Below are positions 34,554-42,854 of a stretch of DNA of 64,000 nt, piece by piece. Below the pieces are notes generated by a model. The model saw nothing but the letters and a program-made list of their open reading frames with translations, was not told where the DNA came from and searched no databases. The stretch spans positions 3,946,001 through 4,010,000 of the forward strand of contig NZ_CP049017.1 of NCBI RefSeq assembly GCF_014236795.1, written 5' to 3'. The stretch comes from Xanthomonas theicola. Lineage in GTDB: Bacteria; Pseudomonadota; Gammaproteobacteria; Xanthomonadales; Xanthomonadaceae. The translations under genes were made by a program, and so were the position numbers. Positions within the stretch are counted from its first letter, which is position 1, and every line of letters begins with the position of its first letter.

Positions 34554-35665
34554 TGCCCACCCCCATGCGCCTGGCCGGTGGCGTCCGCCGCCTGGCCGCG
34601 GCCGATCTCGCGCTCGCGGCGGTCGAACGATTGCGCGTACACCGCCGAGCGCGCGGCCAGGATCGGATCGTCGGAACCGGCGATGCCGCGCGGCAGGATC
34701 AGTGGATCGTAGTTGAGGTCGCGGCACGGGCCGGTGGCCTGTGGCTCGGCGTGGTCGAGCACCAGGGTGCCGGCGACCACCTGGTGCCGCTGCTGCGGCC
34801 AGGGTTGCGACGGGTCGTCGATCGGGTCGCCGGGCGCGGCCACGGTCAGCACCAGGTCCCAGCGCAGCGGGCCGCGCGCCAGCCGCGCCTGCAGGTCCTC
34901 GCCCAGGAAATCGGCATCGGCCTGCGCGCGCTGCGCCGCCGACAGTTCCTTGAACGCGGTCTGCGGCCGCATCGACCAGCGCACGAAACGGCGGCTGCCG
35001 TCGGCGGCGGTGAAGCGGAACGCATTGACGCCGTTGTACTGGGTATTGGCCCAGCTGTCCGACCAGGGCGCGGTCTTGGCCCATTGCTGGAATTTCTTGG
35101 CTTCCGGGTAGCGCTGCAGGAACGCGACCATCTTCGCCGGGTCCGGCTTGCCGGTGGCCGGGTCCGGCTGCGCGGCCAGGGTCTGCGCCATGAAACCCTC
35201 CGGGGTGGCCACCGCGAAGAACGGGAAGCTGTTCATCGCCGTGCGCCACTGCTGGCCGTCGTCGCTGCGCAGCAGCAGCGCCATGCTGCGTACCCGCCCG
35301 GCGGCGTCGGCGCCGTGCGGATCGCCGCCACCGATCGACATCCGTCCCAGCACCGGCACCGCCGCCTGGGTGAACACCCGTGCCGAGGACAGCGCGCGCG
35401 CCTGGCCGTTGCCCTCGAAATGGCCGCTCACGCACATGCCCTTGCTGTGCGCGCGGCGGAAGCCCGGATGCGGCGGGCCGCCGGCCTCGATGGTGTCGGT
35501 CATGCGCTGCGCGGTCAGCCGCTGCGGCCCGCCCAGCCAGCCGGCGCTCCAGGCGAAGGCGGCGGCGATCGCGGCGGCGATCGCGGCGATGCCGGCCAGC
35601 GCCAGCCAGGGCCGCGGACGGTGTGGCGGGGGGGTCGGCGGCGGGGTCGGATCGGGATGGGACAT
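34550..35665 (-). CDS. Catalase-like peroxidase, membrane-anchored (SrpA/KatE-related)
   Basis: A 371-residue protein. An N-terminal membrane anchor (residues ~20-45, rich in Ala/Ile) precedes a short catalase core. The distal His region is FRRAHSKGMCVSGHF, and the proximal heme ligand Tyr lies in DPILAARSAVYAQSFDRR, preceded by NYDPLILPRGI. Small catalase-like proteins usually have peroxidase rather than strong catalase activity. Coupled to the cytochrome b561 gene by ATGA. The start at 35665 is preceded by AGGAGTTG. The location is probably periplasmic, facing incoming peroxide. Confidence 0.85.
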   Translation of the reverse strand: MSHPDPTPPPTPPPHRPRPWLALAGIAAIAAAIAAAFAWSAGWLGGPQRLTAQRMTDTIEAGGPPHPGFRRAHSKGMCVSGHFEGNGQARALSSARVFTQAAVPVLGRMSIGGGDPHGADAAGRVRSMALLLRSDDGQQWRTAMNSFPFFAVATPEGFMAQTLAAQPDPATGKPDPAKMVAFLQRYPEAKKFQQWAKTAPWSDSWANTQYNGVNAFRFTAADGSRRFVRWSMRPQTAFKELSAAQRAQADADFLGEDLQARLARGPLRWDLVLTVAAPGDPIDDPSQPWPQQRHQVVAGTLVLDHAEPQATGPCRDLNYDPLILPRGIAGSDDPILAARSAVYAQSFDRREREIGRGQAADATGQAHGGGQ

Positions 35666-35916
35666 GTGGCAACTCCTGTGGCGGCGGCGATGGAGAGCGT
35701 GGCGTGCGGCGCGGCGTTCCGCGACCGGCGCAGACGGGCATCCGCCCCCGGTCCGGGAATCATCCGCCTGGCCGTGCGTCCTGCCTGTGATAGTGCCCCC
35801 GACCGCTGTCGCGCGTGCGAGTGCGGCCGCGACCGCGCATGCAACGTCCTGCATGCTCGCCCAATGCCGCCCAAGGGCCGGCTGGAGCGGTCTCTCGCCG
35901 CCGCCAACGCGTTGCC

Positions 35917-37287
35917 TCAGCCGGCGTAGCGCGCCTTGAGCATGGCGTAGGCCGAGCGCAGCGCCAGCGCTTCGCCGCCGGCCGGACGGCCGGGGCGGTC
36001 GCTGTCGTTCCAGGCATACACGTCCAGGTGCGCCCAGGGCTGCCGCGCCGGCACGAAGCGCTCCAGGTACAGCGCCGCGGTGATCGCGCCGGCCATGCGC
36101 GAGCCGGCGTTGGCCAGGTCGGCGATCGGGCTGGTCAGGTAGCGCAGATACGGGCGCCACAGCGGCATGCGCCAGACCGGGTCGCGGCTGCGCTCGCCGG
36201 CGGCGATCCAGGCCTGTGCCAGCGCGTCGTCGTTGCAGAACAGCGCCGGCAGGTCCGGGCCCAGCGCGATCCGCGCCGCGCCGGTCAGCGTGGCGAAATC
36301 CAGGATCGCGTCCGGCGCCTGTTCGCTGGCATAGGTCAGCGCGTCGCACAGCACCAGCCGGCCTTCGGCGTCGGTGTTGTCGACCTCCACGCTGACGCCC
36401 TGGCGCGTGGCGATGACCTCGCCGGGGCGGAACGCGTCCGGGCCGACCGCGTTCTCCACCGCCGGGATCAGCACGGTCAACCGCAACGGCAGCCGTTGCG
36501 CCATCACCAGCCCGGCCAGGGCCAGCGCGTGCGCCGCGCCGCCCATGTCCTTCTTCATGTGGCGCATGCCATCGGCCGGTTTCAGGTCCAGGCCGCCGGT
36601 ATCGAAGCACACGCCCTTGCCGACCAGCGCCACGTGCGGATGCGCCGCCTCGCCCCAGCGCAGCACGATCAGCCGCGGCGCGCGGTGCGAGGCGCGGCCG
36701 ACGGCATGGATCGCCGGGAAATTGCCGCTCAGCAACGCCGCGCCGACGATGCTCTCGCACTGTGCGCCATGCGCTTGCGCGATCGCGCGCGCGGCCGCTT
36801 CCAACTGGTCCGGGCCCATGTGCTCGGTGGGCGTGTTGACCCAGTCGCGCACGCGCACGCAAGCCTCCAGCAGGTCGCGCACGTCCGTGTCCGGGGTGGC
36901 CAGCAGCCGCGCTGGCTGCCGCGTCGGCTGCTTGTAGCGGGCGTAGTGGTAGCTGCCCAGGCCCCAGCCCAGTTGCAGCGCGGCCTGCTCGTCGGCGCTC
37001 AGCGCGCTGGCCAGCTGCCAATTGCTGCCGGCCGGCAGGGCGAGCGGCGCGTGCGCGTAGGCGTAGGCATCGCCGCGGTCGCCGACGCCCAGCACCGCCG
37101 CGGCCACGCCGTCCGCGCCCGGCAGCAGCAGCGCGGTGCCCGGCGCGGCCAGGAACTGCTGCGCGTCCAGCCACGCCACCCAGGCCGGCACCTGCGCCGC
37201 GCGCCATTCGGCCAGGCGTTCGCGGTCCAGAACGTACAGCGGCAGCGCGTGGGTCGAGGCGTCGGTGAAGCCGGAAGGCAGGGACAT
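35917..37287 (-). CDS. M17 family leucyl aminopeptidase
   Basis: A 456-residue M17 peptidase. The di-zinc site motifs are present: LVGKGVCFDTGGLDLKPADG, MKKDMGGAAHAL, and NTDAEGRLVLCDAL (the NTDAEGRL signature). The bicarbonate-site region ILDFATLTGAARIALG follows. The enzyme removes N-terminal residues from peptides in the cytosol as a hexamer. The N-terminal domain is that of the PepB-like subgroup rather than classical PepA. No operon partner beyond 80 bases. Confidence 0.88.
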   Translation of the reverse strand: MSLPSGFTDASTHALPLYVLDRERLAEWRAAQVPAWVAWLDAQQFLAAPGTALLLPGADGVAAAVLGVGDRGDAYAYAHAPLALPAGSNWQLASALSADEQAALQLGWGLGSYHYARYKQPTRQPARLLATPDTDVRDLLEACVRVRDWVNTPTEHMGPDQLEAAARAIAQAHGAQCESIVGAALLSGNFPAIHAVGRASHRAPRLIVLRWGEAAHPHVALVGKGVCFDTGGLDLKPADGMRHMKKDMGGAAHALALAGLVMAQRLPLRLTVLIPAVENAVGPDAFRPGEVIATRQGVSVEVDNTDAEGRLVLCDALTYASEQAPDAILDFATLTGAARIALGPDLPALFCNDDALAQAWIAAGERSRDPVWRMPLWRPYLRYLTSPIADLANAGSRMAGAITAALYLERFVPARQPWAHLDVYAWNDSDRPGRPAGGEALALRSAYAMLKARYAG

Positions 37288-37372
37288 CAGCAGATCCTTG
37301 TGGGACGGGCACGGGCAGTGGCGGGCGCGGCCTGGACGAACAGGCGGCGGCAGGCGGCCGCCCGGGCGACGC

Positions 37373-38107
37373 TCATGCGCGCACTCCGGACGCCGGCTGG
37401 GTGGCATCCAGCCAGTCGGCCAGGCCAGTCAGGGTGGCGAAGTGCAGGTCCGGCGGCGTCGGCGGATGCCAGGCCTGCGCGTCGCGGTTGATCCAGCAGC
37501 CGCGAAGGCCCGCCTGCATCGCGCCGACCACGTCCATCTCGATGTGGTCGCCGACGTGCAGTACCTGCGCACAGGGCAGGCCCAGACGCGCGCAGGCGGC
37601 GTGGAAGATGCTCGGGTCCGGCTTGGCCGCGCCGTGCTCGCGCGCGTTGAGCTGGAACGCGAAATGCGCTGCCAGGCCGATCGTGGCCAGGTCGGCGTTG
37701 CCGTTGCTCAGCGCCACCACCGGCAACCGCGCGGCGATCCGCGTCAGCGCCGCGATGCTGTCCGGATAGCACTCCACCTGGTTGCGCGCGGCGTGGAACA
37801 CCGCGAACGCCGGCTCCGCCAGCGCCTCGTCGGCGCCGCTGTCGCGCAGCGCGCGGCGCAGGGTCAGGCGCCGCATCTCGCTCAGGTCGTGCACCAGGTG
37901 CGGATGCGCGACGAAGACCTCTTCGCGCAGCTGCCGCATCGCTGCGATCGGGAACCGTTCGGCGGTGCGCGGACTGTGCTGCAGCAGCCAGTCGTGCAAC
38001 ACCTGTTCGATGCGCGCGCCGATCGGCGCGAACGGCCACAACGTGTCGTCCAGGTCCAGCGTGATCGCACGAACGGGGAAAGAAGGGAAAGGAGTCACCC
38101 GTTGCAT
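37373..38107 (-). CDS. HAD-superfamily hydrolase (YjjG/YigB-like)
   Basis: A 244-residue phosphatase with HAD motif I ITLDLDDTLW (nucleophile Asp18, acid Asp20), motif II VVALSNGNAD, motif III Lys in HGAAKPDPSIF and motif IV VLHVGDHIEMDVVGA. The cap is helical (type C1). Such enzymes dephosphorylate small metabolites, for example nucleotides or flavin precursors. E. coli YigB, with this motif set, acts on FMN and related compounds. The substrate here cannot be told from sequence. Confidence 0.85.
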   Translation of the reverse strand: MQRVTPFPSFPVRAITLDLDDTLWPFAPIGARIEQVLHDWLLQHSPRTAERFPIAAMRQLREEVFVAHPHLVHDLSEMRRLTLRRALRDSGADEALAEPAFAVFHAARNQVECYPDSIAALTRIAARLPVVALSNGNADLATIGLAAHFAFQLNAREHGAAKPDPSIFHAACARLGLPCAQVLHVGDHIEMDVVGAMQAGLRGCWINRDAQAWHPPTPPDLHFATLTGLADWLDATQPASGVRA

Positions 38108-38202
38108 TTTACGCCAACCGGCCGCCGCGGCCGCTGCCCAGCGGTGAGACATGCGCGCCGGCGCCGTGACGGGGGCCGGACCATGCGCTCCCGGGTCCAG
38201 CG

Positions 38203-39312
38203 TCATTCCAGCAGCCTGGCCCAGCGCTGCATGCCGTCCACCCGGGCCAGCACCAACTTGATGCATACCAGCAGCGGCACCGCCAGCAGCAGCCCGATCA
38301 TGCCCCACAGCCAACCGAACAGCATCAGTGCCAGGATCAGCATCAGCGGCGAGATCGCCATGCGCCGGCCGAGCACGATCGGCGTCACCACCTGGCTCTC
38401 GAGCGCGTGCAGCGTCAGGTACACGAGCGCCGGCAGCGCGGCGGTCAGCGGATCGCGGAACTCGACGAAGCCCATCAGCAGCATCAGGATCGCGCCGATC
38501 AGCGGACCCACGTACGGAGCGAAGTTCAGCAGCGCCACCACCGTGCCCCACAGCAGCGCTTCCTGCAGCGGGATCCGCAGCAATATCAGGATGCCGGCGA
38601 AGATCAGCCCGACCAAGGTGTTGATGATGCTGATGGTCAGCACGTAGCGCGACACCTCGCGCTCGATCGAGCGCAGGATGTCGGTGGTGAACTTCTGCTG
38701 CTGCCGGTTCGGCAGCAGCGCGATCGCATGCCGTTGCAGGTTCTCGCCGAACACCATGAAGAAGAACGTCAGCAGCACCACCGCCAGCGCCGAGGCGGCC
38801 AGCCGCGGAGTGCGCACCAGCGCCTTGTACGGATCGTCCAGCTGCGTGCGGATCACCTGTACGCGGCGTCCGTTGTCGCCGCCGGCGGCGCGCGCGAAAT
38901 TCTCCGCGGCCTGGTTGGCCTGCTGCATCGGCTTGGTCAGGTCGCGCACCTCGCTGGCGATGTGGCGCATCTGCCGGGGCGCCTGTTGCACCCACTCGGC
39001 GGCCGGGCCGGCCAGCTGCATCGCCAACGTCGTCGCCACCGCCATGCCCGACAGCAGCACCAGCAGGGCGCCGAAGAAGCGCGGCACGTACAGCCGCTGC
39101 AGCCCGCGCAGGATCGGATTGCCGACCAGGGCGAAGAACGCCGCCAGCAGCACCGGCAGGATCACGTCCTGCGCCGCCCACAGGGTGTAGCCGACCGCCA
39201 GCGTCGCCAGCATCACCAGCGACACCGGGCCGCGCGGGCGCGGCGCCGGCGGCAACGCGTGCTCGGGAGGCGCGGCCACGTCGACGGCCACGGAATCGGA
39301 GAGAGTGCTCAT
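38203..39312 (-). CDS. AI-2E family transporter
   Basis: A 369-residue membrane protein of the AI-2E/PerM family. An N-terminal pair of helices (LVMLATLAVGYTLWAAQDVI) is followed by a cytoplasmic helical segment and a C-terminal hydrophobic domain with NFAPYVGPLIGAILMLLMGF and the LESQVVTPIVLGRRM motif. Family members export small molecules or ions (autoinducer, Na+/H+). A tract of 8 T and 15 C lies 59-81 bases before the start codon on this strand. Promoter spacing or read-through may vary with it. Confidence 0.85.
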   Translation of the reverse strand: MSTLSDSVAVDVAAPPEHALPPAPRPRGPVSLVMLATLAVGYTLWAAQDVILPVLLAAFFALVGNPILRGLQRLYVPRFFGALLVLLSGMAVATTLAMQLAGPAAEWVQQAPRQMRHIASEVRDLTKPMQQANQAAENFARAAGGDNGRRVQVIRTQLDDPYKALVRTPRLAASALAVVLLTFFFMVFGENLQRHAIALLPNRQQQKFTTDILRSIEREVSRYVLTISIINTLVGLIFAGILILLRIPLQEALLWGTVVALLNFAPYVGPLIGAILMLLMGFVEFRDPLTAALPALVYLTLHALESQVVTPIVLGRRMAISPLMLILALMLFGWLWGMIGLLLAVPLLVCIKLVLARVDGMQRWARLLE

Positions 39313-39370
39313 CAGACCTGCGCTGCGGACGATGGTACGGGCACGCGTCCTGCGGACGCGCACCGTTGGC

Positions 39371-39393
39371 AAAAAAAAGGGGGGGGGGGGGGG
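39371..39393. repeat. Homopolymer tract A8-G15
   Basis: Eight A followed by 15 G on the plus strand, in the 146-base gap between the AI-2E transporter start and the end of the upstream membrane-protein operon. Such tracts slip during replication and can switch genes when placed in a promoter. The exact G count may also be uncertain in the assembly. Confidence 0.9.
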
Positions 39394-39458
39394 CAAGTGT
39401 AGGCCGATCCTGGCCCGCGCGGTATGAAGACGGCGTGGCGGCCGCAGCGGCCGCCGGC

Positions 39459-39908
39459 TCAGCGCTCGGACAACTCGGTGGCCGCTTCCGCCGCGCGCGG
39501 CGGCACTTGGTCGGCAGGCGCTGCCGACACGGCATGGCCGGTCGCCGCCTGGCACCGCACCGCAGCGACCGCCGCCGGATCGACGACAGCGGCCGTCTCC
39601 TGCGTCGTCTCCGCGGCGCGTTCGGCATGGTCCGACGTCTGCTTGGCCTTGGTTGCGGTGACCAGGCTGGAGAGGGCGCTGAGCATCTGCAGCCAGCGCG
39701 CGCCGCCGAGCTTGCCGATCGCCGCGGCCGGTTCGGCGCGCCCGGCCAGGAACCCGGCGCCCAGTCCCACCACAACGATGCGCAGCGGGGTCCAGCCTTC
39801 GCGCCAGACCCGCTGCAGCGTGGTCCATTGCGCCTGCATCCGTTGCTGGCGCCCGTCCAGGACGGTCTCGGCACGCGCGATGCGGTGCTGCAGTTGGTGG
39901 AATTTCAT
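39459..39908 (-). CDS. Hypothetical protein, third gene of a YqjDEK-like operon
   Basis: A 149-residue protein beginning MKFHQLQHRIARAETVLDGR, with one hydrophobic stretch (LRIVVVGLGAGFLAG) and an Ala-rich tail. Position and architecture resemble YqjK, the third gene of the E. coli yqjDEK operon, though the sequence match is weak. It overlaps the holin-like gene by ATGA. The function is unknown; the C-terminal ~70 residues look disordered. Confidence 0.65.
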   Translation of the reverse strand: MKFHQLQHRIARAETVLDGRQQRMQAQWTTLQRVWREGWTPLRIVVVGLGAGFLAGRAEPAAAIGKLGGARWLQMLSALSSLVTATKAKQTSDHAERAAETTQETAAVVDPAAVAAVRCQAATGHAVSAAPADQVPPRAAEAATELSER

Positions 39909-40405
39909 TGGCCGGCCTTTGCCGCCGCCGCCGTGTTGCCGTCGGCGTGGTCCTCGTCTTCGCCCTCGCCGCCGATGCCCAGCTTCGCCAACTGGCGGCG
40001 GGTGGCGTCGAGGGTGCTCATGTCGAAATAGCGCAGTGCCTGCCAGGCGCCCAGCGCGGTGACCACCAGGCTGAACGCCGCGGTCGCCGAGATCGATGTC
40101 AGCCACGACCAGCCCAGCCGCTGCAGCACCGCGATCAGCGCGCCCATCAGCAGCATCCAGGCCGAGGCACCGAACGCCACCGAGATGGTCAGCCACACCA
40201 GCGCGCGTGCCAGGGCCGCGCGCGCCAGCGCCAGGTCTGCCGTCACCAGCCGGTGCAGCGCGCGGCCGGCCTCCAGCGTGTGGGCCAGGCCCAGGCGGCC
40301 AGCAGTGCCGAACTCGCGGAGCGACGCTTCCAGCGACGGCCGTGCGGCCGCCTCCGGATCGGGCGCGGGAGCGGCGCCGCCGTCGTGGGCCTGTTCGTCG
40401 CTCAC
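39905..40405 (-). CDS. Phage holin family / YqjE-like membrane protein
   Basis: A 166-residue protein with an N-terminal acidic segment and two strong membrane helices (ALVWLTISVAFGASAWMLLM and SISATAAFSLVVTALGAWQAL), the layout of YqjE (DUF1469, holin-X superfamily). The start is GTG at 40405 (VSDEQAHDGG); no ATG fits. It sits six bases after the YqjD-like gene and overlaps the next one. The name holin is by family only; these are stress-related inner-membrane proteins. Confidence 0.78.
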   Translation of the reverse strand: MSDEQAHDGGAAPAPDPEAAARPSLEASLREFGTAGRLGLAHTLEAGRALHRLVTADLALARAALARALVWLTISVAFGASAWMLLMGALIAVLQRLGWSWLTSISATAAFSLVVTALGAWQALRYFDMSTLDATRRQLAKLGIGGEGEDEDHADGNTAAAAKAGQ

Positions 40406-40410
40406 GAGGC

Positions 40411-40779
40411 TTACTTGTCGCTGCTGCGCGCCAGCTTGGCGACGATCCAACCGGTGGCGAAGGCCACGCCGAACGAGGCCAGCGGGCGCTCGAGGATCAG
40501 CTCGGCGGCGCTGTCGATCAGGTCGCGGCCCTTGTCCATCAGCACATCGATCTGCTCCTTGGCCGCGGCCCCGCCGAACTCGGCAGCGGCCAGGCCGGAC
40601 AGCGCGCTGTCGGACAGCTCGGCCTTGACGTTGGCCTTGCCCAGCTTCAGCTCCTCGCCCGCGGCGCCGGCCGCGCCCTTGATCGCTTCGCCGGCATAGG
40701 TGGCGGCCGACTTCAGGTGCGCACCGGCTTCGCCGAGGTTGTCCTTGAGGTTTTCGGTATTGGTGGGGCTGGTATTCAT
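40411..40779 (-). CDS. DUF883 (ElaB/YqjD) family membrane-anchored protein
   Basis: A 122-residue protein with an amphipathic helical N-terminus (LKDNLGEAGAHLKSAATYAG), the DUF883 core (KEQIDVLMDKGRDLIDSAAE) and a C-terminal membrane helix (RPLASFGVAFATGWIVAKL). E. coli YqjD and ElaB are tail-anchored proteins that bind ribosomes in stationary phase. It is the first gene of the three-gene operon. The ATG at 40779 is preceded by AGGAGACACGCG. Confidence 0.85.
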   Translation of the reverse strand: MNTSPTNTENLKDNLGEAGAHLKSAATYAGEAIKGAAGAAGEELKLGKANVKAELSDSALSGLAAAEFGGAAAKEQIDVLMDKGRDLIDSAAELILERPLASFGVAFATGWIVAKLARSSDK

Positions 40780-40955
40780 CGCGTGTCTCCTGACGGGGGT
40801 AGGGGGCGCGCCTGCGCGCGGCAGGCGGTTCGCGGATCGCGATGCAGAGGAATAGCATCGACGCGGTGTAGAGCTTGTTACGTCCGTGCTGCGCATGGGC
40901 GGCCTGGCCGATCGGCTGCAGGGCGCATAGCGCGCCGACCAGAGGCGGGCTTGCC

Positions 40956-42395
40956 TCAATGCATCAACAAGTCCGCCTGCGCGCCGCCGCGGACCACGCG
41001 CAGCACCAGTGGCGCCGGCTTGCGCGCGAAGTTGGCGCGGAAGCTGGCCAGGTCGGCGAATTCGCCGATGGACGCGGCCATCACGATGTCGCCGCCGGCC
41101 AGGCCGTTGCGCGCCGCGCGGCTGCCACGCGCCACGGTCCCGACCAGCACCCCGTTGATCCCGGACTGGCGCAGCGACTCGGGTAGGTCGGTGAAGCTGG
41201 CGCCGCCCAGCCGCGGGTCCAGCGACTCGCCGCTGACCGCGCGCGGCTGCTCCTTCAGCGTCGCCTTGATCTGCAGCGGCTTGCCGTCGCGGCGCACGTC
41301 CAGCGTCACCGTGCTGCCCACCGGCTGCAGCCCTTCGTAGTTGTGCAGCGCCTCGGCGCTGTCCAGGCGCTCGCCGTTGGCGCCGACCACCACGTCGCCG
41401 GGTTGCAGGCCCGTGCCCGCCGCGGCCGAGCCGGTCAGCACCCGCGTCACCAGCGCGCCGCGCGGCGCGTCCAAGCCCAGCCCCTGCGCCATCTGCGCGG
41501 TCAGGTTCTGGGTCTCGATGCCGAAGGTGCCGCGGATCATCACCCCGTTGTTCTTCAACAACTGATCCACCACCGCGCGCGCCAGGTTCGACGGGATCGC
41601 CAGGCCCAGGCCGATGTTGCCGGCCATGCTGCCCTGCGGATTGAAGCTGGCGGTGTTGATGCCGACCAGTTCGCCGTGCAGGTCGACCAGCGCGCCGCCG
41701 GAGTTGCCCGGGTTGATCGAGGCGTCGGTCTGGATGAAGTTCTGGTAGCCCAGGCCGCGGATGCCGTTGCGGCCCATCGCCGAGACGATGCCCGAAGTCA
41801 CCGTCTGGGTGAAGCCGAATGGGTTGCCGATCGCCACCACGAAATCGCCCACGCGCAGCTTGTTGCTGTCGCCCAGGCGGATCTCGGTGAGCTTGTCGGC
41901 CTTGATCCGGATCAGCGCCACGTCGGTGTCCGCGTCCGAGCCCATGAACTCGGCCTTGAAGCTGCGCCCGTCGGCCAGCGTCACCTGCACGTCGTCGGCG
42001 TTCTCCACCACGTGGTGGTTGGTCAGCACGTAGCCGTTCCTGGCGTCGATGATGACGCCCGAACCCAGCGACTCGTTGATGCGTTCCTGCGGGATGTCCG
42101 GGAACAGGCGGCGGAAGAACGGGTCGCTGAAGTACGGGTTGCGTACCCGCACCACCTGCTTGGTGTTGATGCTGACCACCGCCGGCATGGTCTGTTGCAG
42201 CATCGGCGCCAGCGACGGCAGCGGCTGGCCGGCGACCGAGGCCGGCAATGCCGCGCTGCCGGCCAGGGTCTGCGGCACCGGCGGCGCCGGTGCCGCGTCG
42301 GCGCGGTTGTCCAGGTGCGCGTTGATCGCGGTGGCGGCGAAACCGCCGAAGGCAGCGGCGGCGGTCAGGGTCAGCAGCGTGGGCAGCGGTCGCAT
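40956..42395 (-). CDS. Do/HtrA family periplasmic serine endopeptidase
   Basis: A 479-residue trypsin-like protease with two PDZ domains. An N-terminal membrane or signal segment (residues ~5-25) precedes a Pro/Ala linker. The catalytic triad is His128 (TNHHV), Asp158 (ADTDVALI) and Ser232 (GNSGGALV). PDZ1 begins near GTFGIETQNLTAQMAQ and PDZ2 near DLPESLRQSGINGVLV. Do proteases degrade misfolded envelope proteins. It is of the DegP/MucD type rather than DegS because two PDZ domains are present. An upstream ATG (42452) is possible, but 42395 gives a normal leader. Confidence 0.92.
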   Translation of the reverse strand: MRPLPTLLTLTAAAAFGGFAATAINAHLDNRADAAPAPPVPQTLAGSAALPASVAGQPLPSLAPMLQQTMPAVVSINTKQVVRVRNPYFSDPFFRRLFPDIPQERINESLGSGVIIDARNGYVLTNHHVVENADDVQVTLADGRSFKAEFMGSDADTDVALIRIKADKLTEIRLGDSNKLRVGDFVVAIGNPFGFTQTVTSGIVSAMGRNGIRGLGYQNFIQTDASINPGNSGGALVDLHGELVGINTASFNPQGSMAGNIGLGLAIPSNLARAVVDQLLKNNGVMIRGTFGIETQNLTAQMAQGLGLDAPRGALVTRVLTGSAAAGTGLQPGDVVVGANGERLDSAEALHNYEGLQPVGSTVTLDVRRDGKPLQIKATLKEQPRAVSGESLDPRLGGASFTDLPESLRQSGINGVLVGTVARGSRAARNGLAGGDIVMAASIGEFADLASFRANFARKPAPLVLRVVRGGAQADLLMH

Positions 42396-42595
42396 GGGTC
42401 GGGTTCCGGATGGCACGGCGGGGACGCAGAGCAGATGGGCGCCTGGGCGCATAAATCAAGATGAACGCGTGGCGTTTAACCACCAGTGAAAGCCCGGCGC
42501 CGGGCCAAATCCGCTGCGCCGTACGGCGACGCCGATCGCCCCCGGTTGCCACGTTGACAGCGGGCTGGCCCAAGGTTAGGTTGCACTTCGTCTTG

Positions 42596-42642
42596 CCACT
42601 ATATGTAGCGGTACAATGGCAGATCGACACAACAAATAGGGG
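42596..42642 (+). promoter_or_regulatory. Pair of candidate NrdR boxes and -10 element upstream of nrdJ
   Basis: Box 1 (42596-42611) reads CCACTATATGTAGCGG and box 2 (42627-42642) ACACAACAAATAGGGG. Both fit the 16-base NrdR consensus acaCwAtATaTwGtgt at most positions. Their starts are exactly 31 bases apart, the spacing seen for NrdR sites on ribonucleotide reductase promoters. TACAAT (42612-42617) lies between them and could be the -10. NrdR represses reductase genes according to (d)ATP level. No B12 riboswitch was found in the leader. Confidence 0.6.
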
Positions 42643-42854
42643 TTTTCACATCCCAGGGGCGCGCAGTGACGCATGGCGTGAACATGAAACGGGCCTTCGA
42701 ACGCCCGACGCATTCCCATCCGGTCCAAGGGCGGCGGCGCGCGCGCCGCCACGGCTGTCGTCGTGGCGCAGCGCAAGTGGCATACAGATGAAAGAGACAC
42801 GGCGGGTGACCCCCATCCGCCCCATCGGGACAGGTTCGAGGAGAACAGAAACGA

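Noticed and set aside
42640..42854. Cobalamin riboswitch in the nrdJ leader
   Set aside because: Class II reductases are often B12-controlled, but the conserved B12 box (AGCCACTG-like) and its paired core were not found. The NrdR-like pair explains regulation better.
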